From contig KL662191.1 of NCBI GenBank assembly GCA_000733415.1, positions 2,491,219-2,555,218 of the forward strand: a DNA stretch of 64,000 bases, written 5' to 3'. Below are positions 16,938-24,596 of the stretch, piece by piece. This DNA is from [Leptolyngbya] sp. JSC-1. GTDB lineage: Bacteria; Cyanobacteriota; Cyanobacteriia; Elainellales; Elainellaceae. The notes below the pieces were generated by a model. That model was not told where the DNA came from. It ran no database searches and worked only from the letters and a program-made list of their open reading frames with translations. The position numbers and the translations under genes are program-made. How positions within the stretch are numbered: the stretch's first letter is position 1; each line of letters opens with the position of its first letter.

Positions 16938-17792
16938 ATGGCAATACAACTGAATCTTTCCGTGATTGCGGTCGCGGGTCAGATGGCGTGGCGCAAAGCC
17001 AAACCTGTTCTGATTCGAGAAACTGTTTTACTACCGGCGCTAGGGCTGCTTGGAATTCTGGCGATCTGGTGGCTGATTGCCCTGTTGAAGTCCGAGCTGA
17101 TGCCGACGCCTGCCGAAGCATGGGTCGCCAATTTGGACTACATTCTTCATCCCTTTTACCGGCGCGGACCCGGAGACTTGGGGATTGGTTGGCTCTTGAT
17201 TGCTAGCTTGCGCCGAGTGCTGTTGGGCTTTTCCTTGGGAGCATTGGTTGCGATCCCGGTCGGTTTTTTGATTGGCATGTCCCGGTCGGCAATGTTGGCG
17301 ATTAACCCGATTATTCAGATTTTCAAGCCCGTTTCACCGCTCGCCTGGTTGCCAATTGCGCTGGCGATTTTTAACCTGGCAGACCCTTCAGCAATTTTCG
17401 TGATTTTCATTACCTCGCTGTGGCCAACGGTGATCAACACCGCTCTGGGTGTCTCCAGTGTGTCCCAGGACTACATTGATGTGGCGCGAGTGCTGGAAAT
17501 GCCGCGCTGGCGACAGATTTTTAAGATTATTCTGCCTGCCAGTTTGCCTTATATTTTCACCGGCTTGCGGATTAGCTTGGGGATTGCCTGGCTGGTGATC
17601 GTGGCAGTAGAAATGCTGACCGGCGGCATTGGCATCGGCTTTTTCCTCTGGGACGAGTGGAACCGGCTGAATTTAAGTTCGGTCTTCCTGGCGATTCTGG
17701 TGATTGGCTTGACGGGTCTGGTTTTGGATTACGTCATGAGCCGAATTCAGTCGCTAGTCACCCACCGCTCGGTGGCTCCCAACACACTGTAG
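16938..17792 (+). CDS. NrtB/CmpB-like ABC transporter permease
   Basis: 284 residues from the ATG at 16938; a GTG at 16890 would add 16 residues. About six membrane helices, with the inner-membrane component signature region (VARVLEMPRWRQIFKIILPA, then SLPYIFTGLRISLGIAW: the EAA loop) that contacts the ATPase. It resembles permeases of the nitrate/nitrite, bicarbonate, cyanate and taurine/sulfonate group. It is first in the order permease, binding protein, ATPase, which differs from the usual cyanobacterial nrtABCD order. Expression is probably under the upstream c-di-AMP riboswitch. Confidence 0.9.
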   Translation: MAIQLNLSVIAVAGQMAWRKAKPVLIRETVLLPALGLLGILAIWWLIALLKSELMPTPAEAWVANLDYILHPFYRRGPGDLGIGWLLIASLRRVLLGFSLGALVAIPVGFLIGMSRSAMLAINPIIQIFKPVSPLAWLPIALAIFNLADPSAIFVIFITSLWPTVINTALGVSSVSQDYIDVARVLEMPRWRQIFKIILPASLPYIFTGLRISLGIAWLVIVAVEMLTGGIGIGFFLWDEWNRLNLSSVFLAILVIGLTGLVLDYVMSRIQSLVTHRSVAPNTL

Positions 17793-17803
17793 GAGGAGCA
17801 GCC

Positions 17804-19201
17804 ATGAGCAACATGAACCGACGGGATTTTTTGATCAGCGTGGGTGCGCTTGCCGCAGGCGTGGCAGTGTCCTCGAATGCGATCAATGTGAATCGGGCAC
17901 CACAGATGTTGTCGAGCGCAGCTTTGGCAATGGAGCCGGTGGTGGATCCGAGCACCTTGGAAAAACCGAACCTGAAGGTGGGCTATGTGCCGGTGAACGA
18001 CTGTGCTCCCTTTGCCGTGGCGTGGGAGAAGGGCTTCTTCCGCAAGTATGGCTTGAACGTCACCCTCAGCCGCGAGGCGAGCTGGGCCAACTCACGGGAT
18101 GGGCTGATTTTTGGTCGTCTGGATGCGGCTCCGGTCGTATCGGGAGCGGTGACGAATGCGCGCGTTGGGGCTGAAGGAGCACGCCATGCTCCGCTCTGTG
18201 CCGCGATGACGATTCACCGCCACGGCAATGCCATGACCATGAACCGCGCCATGTGGGAAGCCGGGATTCGCCCCTGGAAGGAGTACAACGGTGATTTAGA
18301 AGCCTTTGGCAAGAATTTTCGCCGCTATTTCGAGAATTTGCCCGCAGAGCAGCGAGTTTGGGCGGTGGTTCTGAGTTCTGCTATCTACGAGTATTTTGTT
18401 CGCTATCTGGTGGCTGCGACCGGAATCAATCCCGATGAAGAGTTTCGAGTGATTATCATCCCGCCGCCCCAGATGGTGACGAATATTCGCATCGGAGCGA
18501 TGCAGGCTTACATGGTAGCCGAACCCTGGAATACTCGGGCCATCTCCGGGAACGAAGGTGTGGGTTTCACCTTTGCTCAAGGCAAAGAAATCTGGCAGGG
18601 GCATCCGGATCGGCTGCTGGGCGTGATGGAATCCTTCATCAACGAGAATCCCAAAACCTACCGCTCGCTGGTGAAGGCGATGATCGAAGCCTGTCAGTAT
18701 TGCAGCGAACCAGCGAACCGGGCAGAGGTGGCGGAGATTATTTCCCAGCGGTCCTTTACCGGCGCGAAACCGAAATTTACCCGTCCGGCAATTGTAGGCG
18801 AATACAACTACGGCGGTTTTGACAATCAGCCTCGGATTTCCAAATCCCTCGACACCACCGTGTTTTACGATTTGCCTGATAATTTACCTGCCCCTGCCGG
18901 AGACCATTCCACCTTTATGTGGCGCTCCCACAGCATCTGGTTGATGACCCAGGCTGCCCGCTGGGGACAGATTCCTGAAGTGCCCAAAAACGCGGAAGAG
19001 TTGGTGAGCAAAAGCTGGCGCACCGATTTGTATCGAGAGATTGCGGCAGAGATGGGCATTCAATGTCCAGCCGAAGATTACAAAGTCGAACCGCCGGAGC
19101 TATTCATTGACAGCAAGGGATTCGATCCCAGCGATCCGGTGGGCTATCTGAATAGCTTCGAGATTCGCGCCAATCGACCGCAGCAGCTTTTCCTGTCGTG
19201 A
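17804..19201 (+). CDS. NrtA/CmpA-like ABC substrate-binding protein
   Basis: 465 residues, start chosen at ATG 17804 after AGGAGGAGC, 11 bases beyond the permease stop. N-terminus NRRDFLISVGALAAGVAV is a twin-arginine-type export signal. The binding domain begins LKVGYVPVNDCAPFAVAWEK and continues GFFRKYGLNVTLSREASWAN, strongly like the NrtA/CmpA nitrate and bicarbonate binders. Compared with those, LDAAPVVSGAVTNARVGAEG and the region around HRHGNAMTMN differ, so the ligand cannot be assigned. Probably tethered at or free in the periplasm. Confidence 0.88.
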   Translation: MSNMNRRDFLISVGALAAGVAVSSNAINVNRAPQMLSSAALAMEPVVDPSTLEKPNLKVGYVPVNDCAPFAVAWEKGFFRKYGLNVTLSREASWANSRDGLIFGRLDAAPVVSGAVTNARVGAEGARHAPLCAAMTIHRHGNAMTMNRAMWEAGIRPWKEYNGDLEAFGKNFRRYFENLPAEQRVWAVVLSSAIYEYFVRYLVAATGINPDEEFRVIIIPPPQMVTNIRIGAMQAYMVAEPWNTRAISGNEGVGFTFAQGKEIWQGHPDRLLGVMESFINENPKTYRSLVKAMIEACQYCSEPANRAEVAEIISQRSFTGAKPKFTRPAIVGEYNYGGFDNQPRISKSLDTTVFYDLPDNLPAPAGDHSTFMWRSHSIWLMTQAARWGQIPEVPKNAEELVSKSWRTDLYREIAAEMGIQCPAEDYKVEPPELFIDSKGFDPSDPVGYLNSFEIRANRPQQLFLS

Positions 19202-19315
19202 AGTCTTGTCCTAGAGTCCAGTTCCCTCTTTCGCAAGGTGGTAGGGGGGATCCACAGGTGCCAACCTTAACTGCTCAAATGTTCTGCAATTGTTCTCTAC
19301 CCTTAGGAGCGCAGC

Positions 19316-20158
19316 ATGGTTAAATCACGATCTCAATTTGCCAATAGCACTGGCGTGCTGGAGCTGAATCGATCTGAGTTTCTGGTGATCGAGAATTTGG
19401 TAAAAGCCTATCCCAAACCCGACGGCAGCGAAGCGGTGATTTTGGATGGCGTGAATCTGACAATTGGTGAGGACGAGTATATCTCGATTATTGGTCACTC
19501 TGGCTGCGGTAAATCCACCCTGCTGAAAATTGTGGCTGGTCTCGACAGAGCGACTGCTGGCTCGGTGCGCCTGGAGGGACGGGAAATCCGCAAGCCCGGT
19601 TCGGAACGAATGATGGTGTTTCAGCACTATTCACTGCTGCCCTGGCTGACGGTGCGGGAAAACATTCGGCTGGCGGTGGATGAGGTGCTGCATAACGCCA
19701 CGCGGGCAGAAAAAATCAGCATTGTGAATGAACATCTGAATATGGTGAACCTGATGGCGGCGGCGGATAAGTATCCCGATGAGCTGTCCGGCGGCATGAA
19801 GCAGCGAGTCGGGATTGCGCGGGCATTGGCGATTCGCCCCAAGGTGCTGCTGATGGATGAACCATTTGGGGCGCTGGATGCCCTAACGCGAGGCAAACTG
19901 CAACGCCAAGTGCTCGATATCTGGGAAAGCCACCGCCAAGCCGTGATGATGATTACCCACGATGTAGACGAAGCTTTGTACATGTCTGACCGAATTGTGA
20001 TGATGACCAACGGTCCGGCTGCCAAAATCGGCGAAATTCTAGAGGTGCCGTTTCCCCATCCACGCAATATGCAGGAGTTGCGAGAACTGCCCGAGTACTA
20101 CGAGTTGCGCAACCACGCGCTGAATTTCCTGGATCGGCATTTTAGTCAGGATGATTAG
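19316..20158 (+). CDS. NrtD/CmpD-like ABC transporter ATPase
   Basis: 280 residues. Walker A GHSGCGKST (near residue 61), signature LSGGMKQR, Walker B VLLMDEPFGALD and the switch His in MMITHDVDEA are intact, so the ATPase should be active. It belongs to the nitrate/taurine-type ATPases. There is a 114-base gap after the binding-protein gene, longer than elsewhere in the operon. No NrtC-type fused ATPase/binding protein is present. The stop codon overlaps that of the convergent LysR gene by 4 bases. Confidence 0.92.
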   Translation: MVKSRSQFANSTGVLELNRSEFLVIENLVKAYPKPDGSEAVILDGVNLTIGEDEYISIIGHSGCGKSTLLKIVAGLDRATAGSVRLEGREIRKPGSERMMVFQHYSLLPWLTVRENIRLAVDEVLHNATRAEKISIVNEHLNMVNLMAAADKYPDELSGGMKQRVGIARALAIRPKVLLMDEPFGALDALTRGKLQRQVLDIWESHRQAVMMITHDVDEALYMSDRIVMMTNGPAAKIGEILEVPFPHPRNMQELRELPEYYELRNHALNFLDRHFSQDD

Positions 20159-21045
20159 CGCAGGACCATCGCCTGGTTGACGATTTCTAGAAACCGCTGA
20201 ATGCTGGGTGAGTGGTCATTCTGCCTCCAGGCGACGGCAATTTCGGCACAGGGCGTGGGTTCGGCCAGCGGTTTATAGACCACTCCAGCCCGCTGCATAT
20301 TTTCTAGCGACACGGGCACAATCGAGACGCCAATCCCGCCGGCTACGAGGCTGACAATTGTTTGCATCTGCATCGCTTCCTGTACCACGTTGGGGCTAAA
20401 TCCTGCCTGCTGACACAGGCTAATAATCTGATCATAGGCGCGGGGCGACAAGGGCCGCGGAAACAGGATAAATCCCTCATTCGCCAGTTGAGAGAGGGTG
20501 ATCTGGGAGGCATCGGTCAGGGGGTGGCTTTCCGGCAGGGCGACCACCATCGGCTCGCGCACAATTGTCGTGACTTGCAGGGCTTTGTCTTCCACCGGCG
20601 GACGCAAAAAGCCAATGTCGATCTTGCCGTCGCGCAGCCAATCGAGCTGTTCGTTGGTCGGCATTTCGTGTAGCTCTAACCGCACAGCCGGAACCTGACT
20701 GCGAAAGCGGCGCAGAATTACCGGCAGCACGTTATACGCCGCTGAACTAACAAAGCCAATCACAAGCTGTCCCTTTTCGCCCCGATTCACCTGGCGTCCG
20801 GTCTCGATGGCCTGTTCAAGTTGATGCAACAGTTTGCGGCTTTCGGCTAAAAATACCTGTCCGGCTTCGGTGAGCTGCACCGATCGCTTGGTGCGGTGAA
20901 ATAACTGAAACCCCAGCTCTGCCTCAAGCTGTTTGATCTGCTGACTCAGGGGCGGTTGTGCCATGTGCAGCCGTTCGGCGGCGCGTCCAAAGTGGAGTTC
21001 TTCGGCAACAGCAATGAAATAGCGCAAATGGCGGAGTTCGATCAT
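20155..21045 (-). CDS. LysR-family transcriptional regulator
   Basis: 296 residues from MIELRHLRYFIAVAEELHFG; an upstream start at 21072 adds nine unlikely residues. The winged-helix HTH occupies residues 1-60 (RAAERLHMAQPPLSQQIKQL) and the effector-binding domain follows (GQLVIGFVSSAAYNVLP). The N-terminus is of the BenM/CatM-like subtype and is not close in sequence to CmpR, NtcB or RbcR. It converges on the transporter operon, so linkage by regulation is only a guess. Confidence 0.92.
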   Translation of the reverse strand: MIELRHLRYFIAVAEELHFGRAAERLHMAQPPLSQQIKQLEAELGFQLFHRTKRSVQLTEAGQVFLAESRKLLHQLEQAIETGRQVNRGEKGQLVIGFVSSAAYNVLPVILRRFRSQVPAVRLELHEMPTNEQLDWLRDGKIDIGFLRPPVEDKALQVTTIVREPMVVALPESHPLTDASQITLSQLANEGFILFPRPLSPRAYDQIISLCQQAGFSPNVVQEAMQMQTIVSLVAGGIGVSIVPVSLENMQRAGVVYKPLAEPTPCAEIAVAWRQNDHSPSIQRFLEIVNQAMVLR

Positions 21046-21083
21046 AAAGCAGCTAAGGGAGAGGCAAACCATTCAGCCGTGAG

Positions 21084-21692
21084 CTACATCGGCTCTGCTT
21101 CGGAGGTGTCGGAGTTGGGTTGCAGCGAAAAATCGACGCCTGCGTAAAGTTCCGCCATGTTAATTTCTAGATTCACCGAGGTAAATCGCAGTGTTTCACT
21201 ATCGGCTTCGTAATCGCGCAACAGCCACAATCCTTCCGGCGTTTTAGTGAATTGTTCAATTTGGATTTCGTACTGATTGATCAAAATGTATTCTTGCAAT
21301 TCAAGAATCGAGCGATAATAGCGGAATTGATCGGTTCGGTCATAATCTTGAGTCGATTTAGACAACACTTCGACGATCAGGATGGGATTCGTAACCGTGT
21401 CGGTGCGGTTGGCATAGTAGGCTGGCGATCCTTGAATCACCATGACATCAGGATAGGTGAAGCGACGATAGCGAGGAATCCCCAGCCGCAAGTCACTCGT
21501 AAACGGTTCAAAGTTCTTACTCCGCAGTGCAAATGTGAGAAATGCAATCAGATTTCGCACAATCCGATTGTGGTTAATCGAGCCACCCGTCATGGGAATG
21601 ATTTCTCCATCGTGATACTCACTGCGAAATTCCGCTGTTTTCTCTAGCGCGAGGTACTCTTCTGGGCTGTAGGTGCGGGCTTGCGTTGGCAT
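21084..21692 (-). CDS. Uma2-family (DUF820) putative endonuclease
   Basis: 202 residues. The fold is PD-(D/E)xK-like: RSEYHDGEIIPMTGGSINHN near the start, YPDVMVI with the Asp, and ILIVEVLSKST carrying the Glu-x-x-Ser/Lys part of the active site. This family is hugely expanded in cyanobacteria, often near mobile or toxin-antitoxin debris, and its biological role is not settled. Full length, starting MPTQARTYSPEEYLALE. It borders the decayed region to its right. Confidence 0.85.
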   Translation of the reverse strand: MPTQARTYSPEEYLALEKTAEFRSEYHDGEIIPMTGGSINHNRIVRNLIAFLTFALRSKNFEPFTSDLRLGIPRYRRFTYPDVMVIQGSPAYYANRTDTVTNPILIVEVLSKSTQDYDRTDQFRYYRSILELQEYILINQYEIQIEQFTKTPEGLWLLRDYEADSETLRFTSVNLEINMAELYAGVDFSLQPNSDTSEAEPM

Positions 21693-21752
21693 GGCGACGC
21701 TCCAAATGCTTTTTCTTCATCGTATTCTTCATCGTACAGGTGCACACTTGAC

Positions 21753-21969
21753 TCAGTTTTTGTGCCACTGGCTGGTTGCTTCCACGAGTTCATCCAGGGT
21801 GCAGTTGAGGGTTTCGATCAAAATTTTGACTTGCAGAAAGCTAGGCGGGGTTCTTTAACGTTCCACTCCCAATCGCTAATCGTTCCAACCGTTACCCCTA
21901 ACTTGTCAGCAATGCTCCCCAGTTTGCTTCGCCTTGTTCATAAATAACGCATACTCTTTCATGACTCAT
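21753..21969 (-). pseudogene. XRE-type helix-turn-helix regulator, frameshifted
   Basis: Three reading frames must be joined: MSHERVCVIYEQGEANW, then SIADKLGVTVGTISDWEWNV and KEPRLAF (the HTH), then QVKILIETLNCTLDELVEAT and SQWHKN. Together they make a ~70-residue Cro/C1-type antitoxin or regulator. Frame changes after EANW and in RLAF show it is dead. It lies immediately after a HicA remnant on the same strand. Confidence 0.65.
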
Positions 21970-21988
21970 TCTTCAATTGAGCTTGTTT

Positions 21989-22153
21989 CTAAATGCTTTT
22001 TAAGGTTCCGATTGCAACTTCATCTGAATAACTTCCAGGGGCAACCACAATGCCCGGTTTTTCAGAGTGCTTAAATACTCAATGACTTTCCCTCATCCGA
22101 GCTTGACATCATCCATCTAACTCTAGCCTTTGAACCACGTCTCGGACTTTCAT
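21989..22153 (-). pseudogene. HicA-type toxin remnant
   Basis: MKVRDVVQRLELDG, an in-frame stop, CQARMRESH, another stop, then after a shift FKHSEKPGIVVAPGSYSDEV and AIGTLKSI. This matches the small double-stranded-RNA-binding-like HicA mRNA interferases (MKVREV...LxxxGW...GSH...P.KPG.VTVPG...L..GTL.SI). The catalytic His of the GSH motif is still visible, but stops and a frame change inactivate the gene. No HicB partner was seen. Confidence 0.65.
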
Positions 22154-22178
22154 GAATACACCACCTCCTGAATCTCGA

Positions 22179-22255
22179 CCCATTCTGTACTTGCTGTCGT
22201 AGTGGATAATGAATGTCGAGTTCTTCGGCGGTGAATGCCCCCGAAATCTTTTGGT
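22179..22255. repeat. 77-bp direct repeat, copy 1
   Basis: Starts CCCATTCTGTACTTGCTGTC and ends AAATCTTTTGGT. Identical over 77 bp to 22831-22907, same orientation. On the minus strand one frame reads KISGAFTAEELDIHYPLRQQ, which looks like the end of a protein-coding gene. The two copies flank the DUF2283/toxin-like gene pair. Confidence 0.9.
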
Positions 22256-22272
22256 GGCAGGCTAGGACGCGA

Positions 22273-22500
22273 TCATGAGAGTTCTGCGAGCCGCCCCATC
22301 TCGACGCTAACAGTGTCAAAGCGGCTATCACTAGGTCGATAGGATAAAAGTTCCATGCCAATGGGTTCGCCTGTTGTTTCATCTTTGATTAAGATCACGC
22401 CATCTCCTAGTTCTGTGGCGATTTGATTTTTGCGGGGCGGTTGCCAGAAAATGGTGAGTAGCTCCATTTCGGGTTCATAGTAGATTTTTACCTGTGCCAT
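22273..22500 (-). CDS. DUF2283 small protein
   Basis: 75 residues: MAQVKIYYEPEMELLTIFWQ, then ...GVILIKDETTGEPIGMELLS. This is the DUF2283 pattern, small beta-rich proteins commonly paired with a toxin-like neighbour. It overlaps the upstream 104-residue gene by 13 bases, so the two are translated as a unit. A role as antitoxin is inferred from this layout. Confidence 0.75.
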   Translation of the reverse strand: MAQVKIYYEPEMELLTIFWQPPRKNQIATELGDGVILIKDETTGEPIGMELLSYRPSDSRFDTVSVEMGRLAELS

Positions 22501-22802
22501 AGGGTTTCTCCTTCTTTGATTGCATCAGTTTGATAGGCTGTGATCAGAAATCCATCTCCATTCAAACAACGGGCAACGGCAACGACCCAACGTCTTTCTT
22601 TGAGAACAAGGTAAAACAGTAGCACGTTGGGATCGCGGCTACTGCGGCGAATTTCATCGGGGCTAGTTAAGGCTTGCTGAATTTCTAATTCTAAATCAGC
22701 GATGTCGGAATGTTTGACAATCAGTTTCTCCCAGTAGTTTTCTGAGGTGCGAACGGTAAAGTTGAGGGGAGTAAGGACTTCAAATTTACTCATTAGTTTC
22801 AC
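22488..22802 (-). CDS. Toxin-like small protein paired with DUF2283
   Basis: 104 residues (or 101 from the second Met). The segments YWEKLIVKHSDIADLELEIQ, DEIRRSSRDPNVLLFYLVLK and CLNGDGFLITAYQTDAIKEG form a compact alpha/beta domain found in phage and mobile-element proteins of the DUF4258/PBECR-like kind, which are suspected nucleases. Conserved polar residues K/H near KHSDI and R in IRRS remain. It overlaps the DUF2283 gene and both lie between the 77-bp repeats. The toxin role is inferred. Confidence 0.6.
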   Translation of the reverse strand: MKLMSKFEVLTPLNFTVRTSENYWEKLIVKHSDIADLELEIQQALTSPDEIRRSSRDPNVLLFYLVLKERRWVVAVARCLNGDGFLITAYQTDAIKEGETLWHR

Positions 22803-22830
22803 TCATCAGTCGTCATTCTCCGAGTTTCTG

Positions 22831-22907
22831 CCCATTCTGTACTTGCTGTCGTAGTGGATAATGAATGTCGAGTTCTTCGGCGGTGAATGCCCCCGAAATC
22901 TTTTGGT
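22831..22907. repeat. 77-bp direct repeat, copy 2
   Basis: Identical to 22179-22255. The perfect identity shows either recent duplication or recent conversion. Recombination between the copies would delete the gene pair in between (about 650 bp). Confidence 0.9.
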
Positions 22908-23033
22908 AAACGATTTGTTATCTCGCTTGGCAACCTAGCGTCCGTTTCAGATTTTGGGCGAGCTTCCGGTAATAGTCCTCTGATTTATGGTCTACGCCGC
23001 TCAGATAGCGTGCCATCTCCGAGTCGGATTCCC

Positions 23034-23309
23034 TCAGAGCGTGGAAGTAGATCCAGACGATGCAGAGGCTCTACCGTTTCTCGCTGACAGAAGGTCACCT
23101 TGCCCTTTGAGGGGTTCATCAAAGTCAGGAGCCATCCAGATTTGACCTTTGGCGCTGCCCCGTTGTCGTCGTTTGGTAACAGGGGAAATCTGAACCAACT
23201 TCAGAATCGGCTGGTTGTTACGGGCGATAATTACTTCTTCGCCTTGCAGGGCAGATTGCAGAAGTTGAGTAATTTGAGTTTGAGCATCAGTAATATCAAC
23301 TTGTTGCAT
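23034..23309 (-). pseudogene. Phd/YefM-type antitoxin with replaced C-terminus
   Basis: Residues 1-68 (MQQVDITDAQTQITQLLQSA, then LQGEEVIIARNNQPILKL and GQIWMAPDFDEPL) match Phd/YefM antitoxins that pair with PIN-domain toxins. Family proteins end shortly after FDEPLEDF. Here the frame goes into 23 unrelated low-complexity residues (RNGRASASSGSTSTL) and no PIN toxin gene follows. The DNA-binding half is intact, so a repressor-like product is still possible, but the toxin-binding tail is lost. Confidence 0.6.
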
Positions 23310-23320
23310 GATCTGACCTC

Positions 23321-23443
23321 TTAAACGTTTATTTCTATGGTAATTGAGGTGTCGCAGCCGAAGGTATCGACGACTTTGACACAGGCAGTGTATTTGCTGG
23401 GGTAGGTGTAGACGCGAACGACATACAAACCGGCGGAATATAG
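23321..23443 (-). pseudogene. DNA-methylase-like C-terminal remnant
   Basis: A 40-residue tail YSAGLYVVRVYTYPSKYTAC then VKVVDTFGCDTSITIEINV and stop. VKVVD-x-FG-x-DT is typical of the last residues of type III-like or adenine-specific DNA methyltransferases and related large proteins. TAG at 23444-23446 closes the frame upstream. It ends 11 bases before the Phd start on the same strand. Identification is tentative. Confidence 0.4.
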
Positions 23444-23560
23444 CTAATACATCTGCCTAGGCTTCAGCTCTTGCTAACTTCGCCGTATCAATCTTTCGAT
23501 ATACGCTATGCCGTCTTGGCTGAAGTATGGTAATGGCACAACGATCTGGAGTGATAAATT

Positions 23561-23746
23561 ATGAACATGCTGCTGTACAACCTGCTGTTAGCTCAGGAAA
23601 CGGTTCAGGTCAGCTTACGGCTGAATGGTTTAATTGCGTTGCTGGCTGGAATTCTGATTCTGTTAGTGCCGCGTCTGCTGAATCTGATTGTGGCAATTTA
23701 CCTGATTTTGATTGGCTTAATCGAAGTGTTTGGGCTACGGTTCTAG
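23561..23746 (+). CDS. DUF3096 small membrane protein
   Basis: 61 residues, almost wholly hydrophobic. The segment LNGLIALLAGILILLVPRLL then NLIVAIYLILIGLIEVFG is the DUF3096 pattern: two membrane helices with a Pro-Arg turn. Start at 23561 or two codons later. Function unknown. It appears intact within an otherwise decayed stretch. Confidence 0.75.
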   Translation: MNMLLYNLLLAQETVQVSLRLNGLIALLAGILILLVPRLLNLIVAIYLILIGLIEVFGLRF

Positions 23747-23801
23747 CTGCTAGTCGAAGGATAGATAACCGATACAATAGGCTCAGCGAGAGAGCCAGGA
23801 T

Positions 23802-24196
23802 ATGAGTGCAATTGAACGAACGATCGACAAGCAAGATGCAGACTCTGTACGAAGCAGACTTTATGCCTGGACGCAGGAGCAAGTTCGCTTACTGCAACAA
23901 CATGTCTGGACTCAGCTCGATGTTGCCAACTTGATCGAGGAAATTGAGTCATTGGGCAAACAGCAGCGGCAAGAGTTGCGGAATCGCCTTGGTATGTTGC
24001 TGGGGCATTTGCTGAAGTGGCAGTTTCAGGCTGAAGCACGCATCAAAAGTTGGTTCGCCACGATCCGCGAGCAACGTGGCGTGAAACGCTGCTGCGCTAT
24101 CGAGATTTGCCATCGAATTGTCCCTGTAGCTCAGAGCAAATCTTGGCAGAAACCTTCTTTCCAGGAGAATCAAGCGACCTCAGCGAGTGGCAATAG
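23802..24196 (+). pseudogene. DUF29 protein with internal deletion and frame change
   Basis: The N-terminal part (DADSVRSRLYAWTQEQVRLL, then VANLIEEIESLGKQQRQELR and LLGHLLKWQFQAEARIKSWF) is classic DUF29. After ATIREQRG the frame changes. The true C-terminus appears in another frame as LPSNCPCSSEQILAETFFPG then ESSDLSEWQ and stop at 24196. About 30 middle residues are missing. DUF29 proteins are abundant in cyanobacteria and of unknown function. Confidence 0.7.
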
Positions 24197-24302
24197 GCTG
24201 CCAAGAGACTGATATTCTGAAAATATTAATTGCCAACTATAAATATATTGGACAACAAAAGAAGCCTCTTCTACTGTAGGAAACAGTAAGGGCTTGCAGT
24301 TT

Positions 24303-24446
24303 ATGAATGCGATCGATGCTCCAGTCCGGAGCTGGGATACCCATCTGTACGAGCAAAACCATGCGTTTGTCTGGCAATGTGGTAAGGATTTAGTTCGACT
24401 CCTGGCCTGGATCGCAGACTATCACCGCATTCGCATTGCCTGCTGA
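24303..24446 (+). pseudogene. SAM-dependent methyltransferase N-terminal fragment
   Basis: 47 residues: MNAIDAPVRSWDTHLYEQNH then AFVWQCGKDLVRLLA match the start of class I methyltransferases (WDxxLYxxxHxFVxxxGxDLxxLL) that continue with the SAM motif I (ILDLGCGTG). Here the SAM motif is absent: the frame passes to WIADYHRIRIAC and stops. Non-functional. Confidence 0.6.
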
Positions 24447-24596
24447 GGATGCTGACACCGGTAATAAACCTTGCGATTCCATACGGGAATCAATGATGCA
24501 CAAACCTGATTCGCTAAAATTAAAGATTGGGCTTCAACTGCCGTTCGATATATTTCGATTCTGAGAACTCTGAGAACACGACACCTAATTACAGCT

